Positions 1 through 9,349 of a stretch of 45,082 nt of DNA are shown here, piece after piece. Source of the stretch: Oscillatoriales cyanobacterium (GTDB taxonomy: Bacteria > Cyanobacteriota > Cyanobacteriia > Cyanobacteriales > Microcoleaceae); assembly GCA_004292955.1 (NCBI GenBank), contig RDXX01000068.1, forward strand, positions 1 through 45,082, written 5' to 3'. Under the pieces are notes generated by a model that saw nothing but the letters and a program-made list of their open reading frames with translations, made no database searches and had not been told where the DNA came from. The number at the start of each line of letters is the position of its first letter. The stretch's first letter is position 1. The position numbers were made by a program, and so were the translations under genes.

Positions 1-270
1 GGTCAGTTTCATGATAGATTTTAGAGACATAAGATACGCTGCACACTGAAATTATCTTTGGGTCATTATAGGATCAATCATTCTGTGGTGCTCCCTTAAC
101 TTTCGATGCAAACAAAGAGTTTCCAACTACTGCCCCATTGATAACCCTGAAGTCTAACTATGTATGATCCCGTAGGTAGGGTATAATTTATGCCTATGAA
201 GATATTATGCACCTATTTTTCTTTTTATGTCAAGCACTACTTAGTCTTATCGTCCTTCTGAATTTCCATG
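1..270. other. Gene-free left edge
   Basis: No convincing reading frame, RNA gene or promoter was recognised here. The stretch up to the first gene (about 620 bases) holds only the MITE-like element described next. Confidence 0.5.
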
Positions 271-445
271 CAATACTCCGGACAGTTTTTTGAACTATTC
301 TATAAGGCTTTCAGAGCTTGCAGTTTAAGGCTTGAGCCTTTTATTCAAAGTTAGCTTGAACCCTAACTTTGAATAAAAAGATCCCACCCACGGCGGGATA
401 TGGGTTTGAGCCTCAAAACCTGCCCAAATTCTGTCCGGAGTATTG
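271..445. mobile_element. MITE-like element, family A, copy 1
   Basis: A 175-bp element bounded by perfect 15-bp terminal inverted repeats: CAATACTCCGGACAG at 271-285 and its reverse complement at 431-445. Inside it lies a second inverted repeat with 16-bp arms at 339-354 and 363-378 (TTTTATTCAAAGTTAG). It has no coding capacity. A related copy with the same left end and a similar adjoining 30 bp occurs at 19699-19809. No target-site duplication is visible here. Non-autonomous transposition is inferred from the structure. Confidence 0.75.
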
Positions 446-623
446 TCAACATACTCTGGGCTAGATCGTGTTGGTTAATAGCTACCGCCTCAACGATTGA
501 CTCATAATCGTTTAAAACTGGGTAAGGATATGGAAGGAAGCATCCCAACTTCGTTAGCGCAGCCCTCGAAGAGGATCGCCCTCCTGTCTTGTCCCTTGCC
601 TTATGTCCCCAGCAGAAACGATT

Positions 624-1529
624 ATGCCATCCCCAAATCTCAAATATGCTTATTTTCCCGGTTGCGTTGCCCAAGGGGCCGCCCGCGAACTTTACCTTTC
701 TACCCAAGCGCTGACTCAAGCGCTAGGGATTGAACTGGTGGAACTCAAAAAAGCTTCTTGCTGCGGTTCAGGCACTTTTAAGGAAGATTCGCAGTTGCTG
801 GAAGATACTGTCAATGCCCGCAATATTGCCTTGGCTGAGCAACTGAATCTGCCTTTACTCACACATTGCAGCACTTGTCAAGGCGTAATCGGTCATGTGG
901 ACGATCGCCTCAAGGAATCCCAAAAGACCGATCGACCTTACCTCGAAAAAGTCAACGGTTTGCTGGAAAAACAAGGCTGTTCCCCTTACCAAGGCAGTAC
1001 GGAGGTGAAACATCTCCTGTGGGCGATCGTGGCAGATTACGGCCTGGAGGAGGTGCAGAAGCGAGTCACTCGAAAGCTTTCGGGTTTGAAGTGCGCGGCT
1101 TTTTACGGCTGTTACCTGCTGCGAGCTCAGGATAAGTTGCTTTACGACGACCCGCACCAACCGGAATCGATGGAAAATGTGTTTCGGGCGATCGGCGCAA
1201 CTCCGGTTTATTATCGCGGAAGGACGCAGTGTTGCGGGTGGCCTCTGGCGAGTTATGCCACTAACCAATCTTTTCAGATGGCCGGCAAACATATTGTAGA
1301 TGCGCTTGACAATGGTGCTGATTGCATGGTGACTCCTTGTCCGCTTTGTCATTTAAATTTGGATTCGCGGCAGCCGGAGGTCGAAAAAGTCATCAATCGC
1401 AAATTGGGTTTGCCTGTGCTGCACCTGCCACAATTGATGGCTTTGGCTTTGGGTGTCGAACCCAAAAAACTGGGACTCGATCGGCATATTGTTTCAACTA
1501 AGCCCGTGTTAGAAAAATTAGGCTTTTAG
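624..1529 (+). CDS. HdrB-like CCG-domain iron-sulfur protein (heterodisulfide reductase subunit B family)
   Basis: A 301-residue protein with two CCG domains. The first shows C14, C46-C47, C82 and C85 (FPGC, KASCCGSG, HCSTC); the second shows FYGC, QCCGWP and TPCPLC. In methanogen HdrB these motifs hold non-cubane [4Fe-4S] clusters; cyanobacterial homologues are usually labelled heterodisulfide reductase subunit B but have no methanogenic partner, so the reaction here is unknown. No HdrA or HdrC lies nearby; psaC follows on the same strand. ATG at 603 is also in frame and would add 7 residues; 624 is preferred because the conserved LKYAYFPGC begins soon after it. Neither start has a strong Shine-Dalgarno. 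Confidence 0.85.
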   Translation: MPSPNLKYAYFPGCVAQGAARELYLSTQALTQALGIELVELKKASCCGSGTFKEDSQLLEDTVNARNIALAEQLNLPLLTHCSTCQGVIGHVDDRLKESQKTDRPYLEKVNGLLEKQGCSPYQGSTEVKHLLWAIVADYGLEEVQKRVTRKLSGLKCAAFYGCYLLRAQDKLLYDDPHQPESMENVFRAIGATPVYYRGRTQCCGWPLASYATNQSFQMAGKHIVDALDNGADCMVTPCPLCHLNLDSRQPEVEKVINRKLGLPVLHLPQLMALALGVEPKKLGLDRHIVSTKPVLEKLGF

Positions 1530-1539
1530 TTTTTCTAAA

Positions 1540-1600
1540 GTTCGTAGTGAGGACTTTAGTCCTTTCTAACTCGGATAGGACTAAAGTCCTCACTACGAAC
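1540..1600. repeat. Perfect inverted repeat with 23-bp arms
   Basis: Arms 1540-1562 and 1578-1600 are exact reverse complements, with a 15-bp loop. The core GTAGTGAGGACTTTAGTCC recurs near 29038-29060 and, degraded, near 29325-29365 and 33880-33905, so it is an interspersed family. It lies 10 bp after the HdrB-like stop and could act as a 3' hairpin. Confidence 0.8.
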
Positions 1601-1747
1601 CTACGATCGACTGTGAAGTTTTGTCGCTTTTTCGCGAAGTGCTTCCAAGCACTGCGGTAGACTAACCTTTAATTCTCTGTGCAGGCATAAGCGGTGGTAC
1701 CTCGCCGTCAAATCTTTTAACTCGCAGAGCCCGCAAATTTTTAGTGA

Positions 1748-2014
<267 letters not shown>

Positions 2015-2050
2015 ATATCGATCGAACTGTCGATCGAGTTACGGGCACAG

Positions 2051-2085
2051 GAGAGGGGGCGATTAAATTGCCCCCTCTCTTTTTG
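2051..2085 (+). terminator. Rho-independent terminator of psaC
   Basis: A GC-rich 10-bp perfect stem (GAGAGGGGGC at 2051-2060 with GCCCCCTCTC at 2070-2079) around a 9-nt AT-rich loop is followed by a T run, 37 bp after the psaC stop. Confidence 0.9.
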
Positions 2086-2124
2086 TCGCGGAATCTGCAT
2101 TCTGCGACAGGAAGAAGGTAATAC

Positions 2125-2150
2125 AATTTGGGATTTGGGATTTGGGATTT
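2125..2150. repeat. Heptamer STRR (TTTGGGA)n
   Basis: Three tandem copies of a 7-bp unit, typical of cyanobacterial short tandemly repeated repetitive sequences. Confidence 0.8.
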
Positions 2151-2213
2151 TCGACGATCGGCAACAAACGGACACAAGCCCCCGACGCGAGTGTCAGGAT
2201 CAAAAGCAAAATA

Positions 2214-2358
2214 TTAGATCTGAGATCTTGCACCATTCTCAATTAGCCGTAGGGGCGGGTTCGCCAGTAGCCTTAAAGGTAGCAAACAGGTTCTATAAAC
2301 CCGCCCGACCCCACGAAAAATCCTCTTATTGACAAGGCGTGCAAGATCTCAGTTAGAT
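2214..2358. mobile_element. MITE-like element, family B, with 6-bp target duplication
   Basis: A 133-bp element at 2220-2352 has perfect 14-bp terminal inverted repeats (CTGAGATCTTGCAC at 2220-2233, its complement at 2339-2352). It is flanked by the direct repeat TTAGAT at 2214-2219 and 2353-2358. The interior carries a shorter inverted pair (GGGCGGGTT and AACCCGCCC) and no gene. The psaC-glmS gap otherwise holds only STRRs. Confidence 0.75.
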
Positions 2359-2532
2359 CCTAGTTCCAGCTTCCAAATTCAAAGTTGCAAGTCAAATCTA
2401 AAATCTACAATCTAAAATCGACTGAGTATCATGGTTGGGATCTTCCCTACAGTTGCATTCTTTTTTGCAACTGGTGTAAAAATGATAAAAATTGGGTTTT
2501 ATCGCGATCGCTAAGCAGGAGAATTACCTTAA

Positions 2533-4476
2533 ATGTGCGGAATCGTTGGTTATATCGGCACGCAAGCAGCAAGCGAGATTTTGCTATCAGGATTGGAGAA
2601 ACTGGAATACCGGGGTTACGATTCATCAGGCCTCGCTACCATCTCCGAAGGAAAAATTACCTGCATCCGAGCAAAAGGCAAATTGCACAACCTCCGGGAA
2701 AAGCTAGCAGAGATAGACTCTCCCGCTCCCATCGGCATCGGGCACACCCGCTGGGCAACTCACGGCAAACCAGAAGAATATAACGCTCACCCTCACCTAG
2801 ATAATAGCGGGCGAATTGCCGTAGTTCAAAATGGAATTGTCGAAAATTATCGCGAGTTGCGCGAAGAATTGAAAGCCAAGGGACATAAATTTGTCTCGGA
2901 TACGGATACAGAAGTTATCCCTCATTTAATAGCTGAAATTTTCCAAGAAGGAAGAAGGAAGAAGGAAGAAGGAAGAAGGAAGAAGGAAGAAGGACAAGAT
3001 CCAACAGCAGAGGAAATTACTGAGTTGTCGTTTTTGGATGTGGTTTCAAAGGCGGTGAATCGGCTAGAAGGAGCTTTTGCGATCGCCACGATTTGTGCAG
3101 ATTTTCCAGACGAAATAATTGTCGCCAGACAGCAAGCTCCTTTGGTGATTGGCTTTGGTGCAGGTGAATTTTTCTGTGCTTCCGACACGCCAGCGTTAAT
3201 ATCTCACACCCGTGCTGTTTTGTCCCTCGAAAATGGCGAATTAGCAAGACTAACTCCGATGGGAGTAGAAGTTTATAGCTTTGCAGGACAAAGGCTGAAA
3301 AAAACTCCGCGCATCCTCGGCTGGAATCCGGTTTCTGTCGAGAAACAGGGCTTCAAGCACTTCATGCACAAGGAAATTTACGAACAGCCGGCCGTAGTGC
3401 GAGCTTGTTTGGAGACTTATTTAGACAGCGATTGGCAGCCCGGAAATCCAGGCTCTCCCATCAATCTCAACTTGCCACCAGAACTTTGTGCCGATGTCGA
3501 GCAAATTTCCATTCTCGCCTGCGGAACGAGCTGGCACGCCTCGCTAATTGGCAAATATTTGTTGGAACAGTTAGCTAATATTCCCACGGCTGTGCAGTAC
3601 GCTTCTGAGTACCGTTACGCGCCCGCACCGCTGACAGCAAATACTTTAATTATTGGGGTAACTCAGTCGGGAGAAACGGCGGATACGCTGGCTGCTTTGG
3701 GGATGGAACAGCAGCGTCGCGCGGCTTTTACCGATAAATTTCGATCGCGAATGTTGGGCATTACTAACAGGACTGAAAGCTCGATCGCCCACATGATGCC
3801 ACACATCATCAACACCCACGCTGGTATAGAAATCGGGGTGGCGGCAACTAAAACTTTTGTCACTCAGTTGATGGCTTTCTATTTCTTAGCTTTGGATTTG
3901 GCGCACCAGCGGCAAACCATCAGCACCGAGAGATTGGCAGAAATTCTTGCGGGTTTGCGCCAGTTACCAGCCCAAATCGAGAAGTTTTTGGAGATTCAAG
4001 AACAGTATGTCGAGGAATTGTCGCACCAGTTTACAGAAACCCAAGATTTTATCTTTTTGGGGCGGGGAATTAACTTTCCGATTGCTTTGGAAGGGGCGCT
4101 GAAACTTAAGGAAATTAGTTACATTCATGCCGAAGGATATCCGGCGGGAGAGATGAAACACGGCCCGATCGCCCTTTTGGATGCTAAAGTGCCTGTAGTG
4201 GCGATCGCGATGCCCGGAAGCGTCTACGAAAAAGTCCTTTCCAACGCTCAGGAAGCCAAAGCCCGCGACGCCCGTTTAATTGGCGTTACGCCGAAGCATG
4301 GCGCGGCGGAAGCTGATATTTTTGACCACGTTTTGCCGGTGCCTTTGGTGGATGAATTGTTGTCGCCGATTGTGACAGTGATTCCGCTGCAATTGTTGGC
4401 TTATCACATTGCCGCGCGCCGAGGTTTGGATGTGGATCAGCCGCGCAATTTGGCGAAGTCGGTGACGGTGGAATAA
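2533..4476 (+). CDS. glmS: Glutamine--fructose-6-phosphate aminotransferase (isomerizing)
   Basis: 647 residues. It makes glucosamine-6-phosphate from fructose-6-phosphate and glutamine, the first step towards UDP-GlcNAc for peptidoglycan and lipopolysaccharide. The N-terminal glutaminase domain begins MCGIVGYIG with nucleophile Cys2; two SIS isomerase domains follow (LACGTSWHASLIGKY, VTQSGETADT, LGRGINFPIALEGALKLKE), and the C-terminus ends DQPRNLAKSVTVE as in the family. AGGAG at 2517-2521 supports the start. Odd feature: residues about 139-155 ([15 protein letters not shown]) are encoded by a purine-only tandem repeat inserted in frame in the glutaminase domain. Confidence 0.98.
   Translation: MCGIVGYIGTQAASEILLSGLEKLEYRGYDSSGLATISEGKITCIRAKGKLHNLREKLAEIDSPAPIGIGHTRWATHGKPEEYNAHPHLDNSGRIAVVQNGIVENYRELREELKAKGHKFVSDTDTEVIPHLIAEIFQEGRRKKEEGRRKKEEGQDPTAEEITELSFLDVVSKAVNRLEGAFAIATICADFPDEIIVARQQAPLVIGFGAGEFFCASDTPALISHTRAVLSLENGELARLTPMGVEVYSFAGQRLKKTPRILGWNPVSVEKQGFKHFMHKEIYEQPAVVRACLETYLDSDWQPGNPGSPINLNLPPELCADVEQISILACGTSWHASLIGKYLLEQLANIPTAVQYASEYRYAPAPLTANTLIIGVTQSGETADTLAALGMEQQRRAAFTDKFRSRMLGITNRTESSIAHMMPHIINTHAGIEIGVAATKTFVTQLMAFYFLALDLAHQRQTISTERLAEILAGLRQLPAQIEKFLEIQEQYVEELSHQFTETQDFIFLGRGINFPIALEGALKLKEISYIHAEGYPAGEMKHGPIALLDAKVPVVAIAMPGSVYEKVLSNAQEAKARDARLIGVTPKHGAAEADIFDHVLPVPLVDELLSPIVTVIPLQLLAYHIAARRGLDVDQPRNLAKSVTVE
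2942..2995 (+). repeat. Purine tandem repeat inside glmS
   Basis: Tandem GAAGGAA/GAAGAAG units read in frame as GRRKKEE. The same repeat type recurs on the opposite strand at about 5530-5570 within the next gene. Confidence 0.8.
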
Positions 4477-4477
4477 T

Positions 4478-4610
4478 TGTTGACAGTTGACAGTTGACTG
4501 TTGACTGTTGACTGTTGTCAATTACCCGATGCCCGATTCCCGATGCCCGATTCCCTATTCCCTATTCCCTATTCCCTATTCCCTATTCCCGATGCCCTAT
4601 TCCCGATTCC
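4478..4610. repeat. STRR block downstream of glmS
   Basis: About five heptamers TTGACAG/TTGACTG start within a few bases of the glmS stop, followed by a second block of CCCGATG, CCCGATT and CCCTATT heptamers. The second block runs into the 3' end of the convergent membrane-protein gene and encodes its last residues. Confidence 0.85.
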
Positions 4611-6191
4611 GCAAATCGCCGCCAACAACACCCAACTTATCGTATTAACCCGCAAATCAAACAGAGTTACATCTACAGTGTTAAACAGCGTACAGGCGGC
4701 GAAGGCTAATAAATAACTGAAGAAAATTAGGCGATCGGCATTTTCGACATCTTGACAAACCACCTGATTTGTGCTGGTAGATATTGAGTTTTGATTGAGA
4801 ACTAAAGGATTTTCTGGTACTTCGAGAGTTGCTATTTGCTCTTGTTTAATATCCACAGCAGAAACCTGCCAATTCCCCAACAACAAAACACCCCTAGCCA
4901 AAACCCAACCAACTAAACCAAACAACAAAAGCGTTGTCGGGAATCCCGTTTCCGCAGCCAACATCAGCATCAAACTGTGAGGATGACCCAGCCATTCGTG
5001 CATTCTATCTTGATAGAGAGGCGTAAAATTTCGCAATCCCCAACCAGTCCAAGGACGCTGCTGAGCCATCGACCAAGCAAATTCCCATTGAGTAGTTCTC
5101 AAAGTAGCAGTCGGGCGATTTGGAAACATTTCATCCGTAAGTCTCGCCCAGAAAAAAGCCGGGATAATTATTCGTAAATATTGCCGCAGCGGTTCCGGGC
5201 CAAACGCCGACAAAAACACTGCACCCACCGCACTAAAAACCGCAGCTAATATTTTTTTATAACCCGCATAAAATGCAAAAGCCAAAACTGCCAAAACTGC
5301 CAATCCCCAAGCATTCCGAGAATTAGTAAAAATCAAAGCAACAGCATTTCCTACTACTGCAAAACTTAAAAATATGAATTGGGTATTGGGCATTGGGCAT
5401 TGGGCATTGGGCATTGGGCATTGGGCATTGGGCATTGGGGATTGGGCATTGGGCATTGGTAATTGGTAATTGGGCAATTCTCCCCCTCTCCCCGTCTCCC
5501 CCTCTCCCCCTCTCCCCCTTTCCCCCTCTCCCTTCTTCCCTCTTCCTTCTTCCTTCTTCCTTCCTCGTTCTTCCATCCACAATCCGAGTGTTAAAATAAA
5601 AGCGATTGTTAAATAGCCGGCTAAAATATTAGCGTACATAAATACAGAAGCCATGCGGCCGGGGGGATTGCCTTTCGGTTCGAGTACCCAGCCAAAAATA
5701 GGCTGCAATTGATCGATGCCGCTCCAACCTAAAAATTGCTGTCCCAAACCTAAAATTATGACGGGAATTGCACTAATTGCTATTATCCAAGACAATTGTC
5801 GTAACTGAGCTGGAGTTTGAATTAAACTGCTAAAAGCAGCAAACAATATAAAGAATGGCCAAAAATTGCACAAGCCTAAAACAGCCTCGATACGGTTGTT
5901 GGCAAAAATCGTTGTGATGACTAGCAGCACACTCAAAATTGCGAATCCTCGATTCAGCGGGCTGCGGCAGATTTGCCGGAACTTTTGCTGACAAGTGCCG
6001 GCCAATCCCAGGAATATTCCTAAAGCTCCCAAGATTGGAATTGTCGGAAAAATTAGCATCCCGATTTGAGCGAAATTCCAAGGGATTTGCAGGCGGCGAT
6101 CGGGATGTTTTTGCAGGTGAGAATTAAGATTTTTTGCTGTCTGTTTTACAGCTAATTTCCACGTTTTTTTGATATTCACCCAAACTCCCAA
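4569..6191 (-). CDS. O-antigen ligase/polymerase (Wzy_C, IctB-like) family membrane protein
   Basis: 540 residues with about ten hydrophobic segments. The family signature appears as [19 protein letters not shown], then a large loop with [30 protein letters not shown], and [17 protein letters not shown] before the last helices. The family joins or polymerises surface polysaccharides; cyanobacterial IctB is a relative once linked to inorganic-carbon handling. The substrate here is unknown. Residues about 207-271 are an insertion made of STRR translation ([20 protein letters not shown], then MPNAQ-type repeats) between membrane segments, and the tail [13 protein letters not shown] is also STRR-encoded. 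Convergent with glmS. Confidence 0.8.
   Translation of the reverse strand: MGVWVNIKKTWKLAVKQTAKNLNSHLQKHPDRRLQIPWNFAQIGMLIFPTIPILGALGIFLGLAGTCQQKFRQICRSPLNRGFAILSVLLVITTIFANNRIEAVLGLCNFWPFFILFAAFSSLIQTPAQLRQLSWIIAISAIPVIILGLGQQFLGWSGIDQLQPIFGWVLEPKGNPPGRMASVFMYANILAGYLTIAFILTLGLWMEERGRKKEEGRGKKGEGERGRGGEGETGRGGELPNYQLPMPNAQSPMPNAQCPMPNAQCPMPNTQFIFLSFAVVGNAVALIFTNSRNAWGLAVLAVLAFAFYAGYKKILAAVFSAVGAVFLSAFGPEPLRQYLRIIIPAFFWARLTDEMFPNRPTATLRTTQWEFAWSMAQQRPWTGWGLRNFTPLYQDRMHEWLGHPHSLMLMLAAETGFPTTLLLFGLVGWVLARGVLLLGNWQVSAVDIKQEQIATLEVPENPLVLNQNSISTSTNQVVCQDVENADRLIFFSYLLAFAACTLFNTVDVTLFDLRVNTISWVLLAAICGIGNRASGIGNRE
5382..5572. repeat. STRR block inside the O-antigen-ligase-like gene
   Basis: On the + strand, about ten CATTGGG heptamers (5385-5460) are followed by CCCTCTC/CCCCGTC units and then CTTCTTC-type units. 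On the coding strand these read as PMPNAQC heptapeptides and Gly/Arg/Glu/Lys-rich sequence. The frame stays open throughout. Confidence 0.85.
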
Positions 6192-6231
6192 TTCTTCAAT
6201 TCTTCACTCCAAAATCCAAAATCCAAAATCG

Positions 6232-7077
6232 CTATGCTAGTTCCCAAACGCATTCCGATCGCGTTAAGCGAATTTGAGCCAAGGCAAAAATGGTCGGGAT
6301 AATGCGCCCGTAGTTCGTAGAAATCGATCGCCAACCCAAATCTGCTAAAAACCAAGTCCACATCACCGGGCCGAGCAATGAAAACACGCTCCGTGTCGCA
6401 CCGTAACGAGCCGCAGTCACGGCCATCCCCCGCCGCGCCGTCTGAATTGCGACATAATTTTGAAACTGGGTTGCTGCGGTTGCAGTCCCTGCGATCGCTA
6501 CTTGTGTGGCCATTTGATAGGTAGCAAAGTGCAGCGCAAATTGATTGGCCATCAATTTCAGCAACATGGGTTTTAAAATTGAACTAACGGCTAAAGCGCT
6601 GCCACCTTTGAACAGCAAACCGAGCGGGTCTTTTTCAGCAGAAATTGGCAACGGTTCAGAAAGTTTAGCATCGACAATTGCTCGCTGTACGCGGACTGTC
6701 AGGGCTTGCTGTTCGTCTTTCGGTAAACGCTTCCAGGTGCGGCCCATTAAATGCAGAAATACTTCTGCCTCTAAGTCGGTGGTTGACAACTGTTTGGGAT
6801 AAGGGATTTTGAGATAGCGGCAAACTTGAATTAGTGCTTGTCTGTAGGTTACTTGTTCGGTTCGCCCTCTCAGTACCGTCAACCCGTCGGCGGCAAGATA
6901 CCGAAACCTTTGTTCTACGGCGTCTAGCCATGCTTCGCGATCGCGGCTTTGTACGTCTAGGGGTGCGGGGGTTTGCACGTAATCTAAAGGGTTAAACTTG
7001 CGACTGAACAGAAGTTCGGTTAGTTGCTGCAATTCTTCTTCTGTTGTCAATTCTAGTGCTGCTCTGAGTTCGTCCAA
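6232..7077 (-). CDS. YaaW family protein (UPF0174)
   Basis: 281 residues resembling the YaaW/UPF0174 family, whose function is unknown. The N-terminal half is soluble and helical (MDELRAALELTTEEELQQLTELLF). The C-terminal half is rich in Ala and Gly with weakly hydrophobic helices and ends in the family-like WFLADLGWRSISTNYGRIIPTIFALAQIRL. The start is TTG, supported by GGAGG about 8 nt upstream on the coding strand. STRRs lie on both sides (TTTTAGA at 7100-7130 upstream, CCAAAAT at 6208-6230 downstream). Confidence 0.8.
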   Translation of the reverse strand: MDELRAALELTTEEELQQLTELLFSRKFNPLDYVQTPAPLDVQSRDREAWLDAVEQRFRYLAADGLTVLRGRTEQVTYRQALIQVCRYLKIPYPKQLSTTDLEAEVFLHLMGRTWKRLPKDEQQALTVRVQRAIVDAKLSEPLPISAEKDPLGLLFKGGSALAVSSILKPMLLKLMANQFALHFATYQMATQVAIAGTATAATQFQNYVAIQTARRGMAVTAARYGATRSVFSLLGPVMWTWFLADLGWRSISTNYGRIIPTIFALAQIRLTRSECVWELA

Positions 7078-7099
7078 GATTTTGCCCTCCCGTCATACT

Positions 7100-7130
7100 A
7101 TTTTAGATTTTAGATTTTAGATTTTAGATT
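7100..7130. repeat. Heptamer STRR (ATTTTAG)n
   Basis: About four tandem 7-bp units between the divergent YaaW and oxidoreductase genes. Confidence 0.85.
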
Positions 7131-7333
7131 GTCGCTGAGTAGCGCGCTTTTGGAACTTGCCGATCGCTACATTTTTTTAACTAATCTTACCTGTCGATTA
7201 TTTTACTACCTGGCGGAGGGCGATGGCTTACGCCCCGCTACGGCTTTGGGCTTTTATGTTCGTGGTGCAGAGCATCTTTTGCCCCGCAGCCTTTATGCTG
7301 ATTGGTAAATCAAAAATACCTGACAGTTTAACT

Positions 7334-8401
7334 ATGTTCGATGTTGTGGCGATCGGTGCGGGGATGGCGGGGCTGATTTGTGCTCGACAGTTGCGTCTGG
7401 CTGGCTATTCTGTGGCGGTTGTTGAGAAATCTCGCGGCCCCGGCGGACGAGTCGCTACTCGTCGCGTGCAGGGGACTAGAGCCGATCACGGGGCCCGCTA
7501 TTTGGAGCCGCAGGGGGATGCGGTGCAGGCGTTAATTGATGTTTTGGTCGATCGCCAGATCCTGAAACTTTGGACGGATAGCGTGGGAGAATTTCGAGAA
7601 GGAGAAATATCTTCGGTTCCTAGTTCTTGTTATGTCGCACCGGCTGGGATGAATGCTGTCGGTAAGTATATCGCAGAGGGTTTAGACATTTGGTACGGCC
7701 GCCGAGTCAAAGCGATTTCTCGTACTGAGAGTGAAATGTGGCATCTTTCTCTGGAAGTTACCGACGACAATTTAGATCTACCTCAAGAATTAATTGCTAG
7801 GGCTGTGGTGGTGGGAATTCCTGCTCCTCAAGCTTTAATATTTTTGAATGCAGAACTTGGTTTTTCCTCTGATTTTATTGACAAATTGCGCTCTGTAGAA
7901 TACGACGCTTGCATTACAGTTATGGCTGGCTATTCTGCGGAACGAAATTCTGATTTGAGCAATCTAAATCCGCAGTGGAAATCGGTTTCTTTTCCCGATG
8001 ATTCTGATTTAAGTTGGATTGGGCTCGACAGCAGCAAGCGCAGCGAGTCCCAGCAGCCTGTGTTTGTGGTTCACAGCAGCGCCAATTTTGCCGATCGCTT
8101 TTTAGAAGCTACTGATTTGAATATTATCGGTCAAGAATTGCTCGATCGCGCTTCTGAACATTTAATCCCTTGGCTGAAAGAGCCGGAATGGCTCCAGGTT
8201 CACCGCTGGCGCTATGCTTTTTGTCGCAATCCTTTGCCTGTTTCTTGTTTGCCTGCTGCGGGGACTTTGCCCTTGGTTTGTGCGGGAGATTTGTGCGGGG
8301 AAGGTCAAATAGAAGCTGCTTTGCGATCGGGCTTAGCGGCGGCTAATTGGGTGAATTCTCAGTTGCAAAATTTGCCGTTAGATTCCAGTCTAAATTGGTA
8401 A
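7334..8401 (+). CDS. Renalase-like NAD(P)/FAD-dependent oxidoreductase
   Basis: 355 residues from the chosen ATG. The dinucleotide-binding motif VVAIGAGMAGLICARQL lies at the extreme N-terminus, with VVEKSRGPGGRVATRR after it and a C-terminal FAD-contact region (LPLVCAGDLCGEGQIEAALRSGLAAANWV). This pattern matches the bacterial renalase/amine-oxidase-like branch of FAD proteins; the substrate cannot be told. The frame stays open upstream to ATG 7223, which has a GGAGG close by, but those 37 residues are not conserved-looking and would displace the nucleotide-binding strand from the N-terminus. Confidence 0.85.
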   Translation: MFDVVAIGAGMAGLICARQLRLAGYSVAVVEKSRGPGGRVATRRVQGTRADHGARYLEPQGDAVQALIDVLVDRQILKLWTDSVGEFREGEISSVPSSCYVAPAGMNAVGKYIAEGLDIWYGRRVKAISRTESEMWHLSLEVTDDNLDLPQELIARAVVVGIPAPQALIFLNAELGFSSDFIDKLRSVEYDACITVMAGYSAERNSDLSNLNPQWKSVSFPDDSDLSWIGLDSSKRSESQQPVFVVHSSANFADRFLEATDLNIIGQELLDRASEHLIPWLKEPEWLQVHRWRYAFCRNPLPVSCLPAAGTLPLVCAGDLCGEGQIEAALRSGLAAANWVNSQLQNLPLDSSLNW

Positions 8402-8422
8402 TATCCTCAGCCCGATCGCCCT

Positions 8423-9349
8423 TTATCCCAAACGCTGCACCTCCTCCACCGACAGCGAAAGCGCCTGAGCGACTTGTTCGACAGTCAAACCCATTGCCAG
8501 CAGTTGCGGAATCGCATCTTGTTGTGTTTGCTGTGCGCGATCGGCCCGTTGACTCTCAGCTTCGGCCCGCTGGCTTTCAGCTTCCGCCCGCTGGCTTTCA
8601 GCTTCCGCCCGCTGACTCTCAGCTTCCGCCCGCTGGCGTTCCTGTTCGGTATGGAGGCGTTCGAGTCGAGCTTGCTCGCTTCCGGTGAGCAACAAATTTC
8701 CCTGGTTATCCCACCAGCGCAACCACCGCTGTGTCTGATTTTGATAGCTGCCTTCCCATAGGCCTAATTCTATGCCCATACGGTCGATCGGGTAATGTCC
8801 GCGATCGTTCGGTTCCAATCGGCAATAGCAACCATTCACCCAGTTGTAGACTTCCAGTTGGCTGGTTTTAATTACATAAATGGCGTAGTAGGGAATGCGG
8901 ATAATCTGTTCGTATACCCAAAACTTCCCTGGTTTCTGAGTAGTGCCTTCTGGCAAACGGGATAAAGGCGTGTTGTCACGTTCTTCAGAACCATTTCCGC
9001 TGGCAAACTCGATCGCAATTATTGGCACCATATACTCGCGCCAAATCACGTAAGAGCGACGAATTTCGCCGTCCACGAGGGGCCCAACGTTGGGGACGTA
9101 GAACCAGTCAGGCGCTTCGGCACCCTTTTCTGGTGGGTCGGTTTCGCGCCAGTAGATGCCACAATCTTGCCCGATCGCATATTGTCCGTCGGGGTGAAGC
9201 CTTTGCAGTGTGATTTCTAGGGAGTCTGTGAGCAAGATGCTTTGGGGATGCTCTTGGAAATTTTTCACAAAAGTGCCATCAGATTCGGGGAGTTGCGTGT
9301 GATCCGGGAAGGCGGGGGGTAAGCCTGTCGTACTGAGACTTTGGGTCAT
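8423..9349 (-). CDS. Uma2 family protein (DUF820, PD-(D/E)XK nuclease fold) with coiled-coil tail
   Basis: 308 residues. The N-terminal 190 residues resemble the Uma2 (DUF820) family of putative restriction-like nucleases, abundant in cyanobacteria (APDWFYVPNV, VPIIAIEFASG, KFWVYEQIIRIPYYAIY). A coiled coil of four exact RAEAESQ heptads follows, encoded by 21-bp tandem repeats at about 8560-8640, then a short helical tail (AIPQLLAMGLTVEQVAQALSLSVEEVQRL) often seen on such proteins. The heptad number probably varies between strains. Cellular role unknown. The convergent oxidoreductase gene ends 21 bp away. Confidence 0.85.
   Translation of the reverse strand: MTQSLSTTGLPPAFPDHTQLPESDGTFVKNFQEHPQSILLTDSLEITLQRLHPDGQYAIGQDCGIYWRETDPPEKGAEAPDWFYVPNVGPLVDGEIRRSYVIWREYMVPIIAIEFASGNGSEERDNTPLSRLPEGTTQKPGKFWVYEQIIRIPYYAIYVIKTSQLEVYNWVNGCYCRLEPNDRGHYPIDRMGIELGLWEGSYQNQTQRWLRWWDNQGNLLLTGSEQARLERLHTEQERQRAEAESQRAEAESQRAEAESQRAEAESQRADRAQQTQQDAIPQLLAMGLTVEQVAQALSLSVEEVQRLG

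Noticed and set aside
363..719. 118-residue frame on the minus strand
   Set aside because: It overlaps the MITE-like element and the start of the HdrB-like gene and shows no protein-like conservation pattern.
7223..7333. Earlier start for the renalase-like gene
   Set aside because: It would place the nucleotide-binding strand 40 residues from the N-terminus; the family starts right before it. The nearby GGAGG keeps some doubt.
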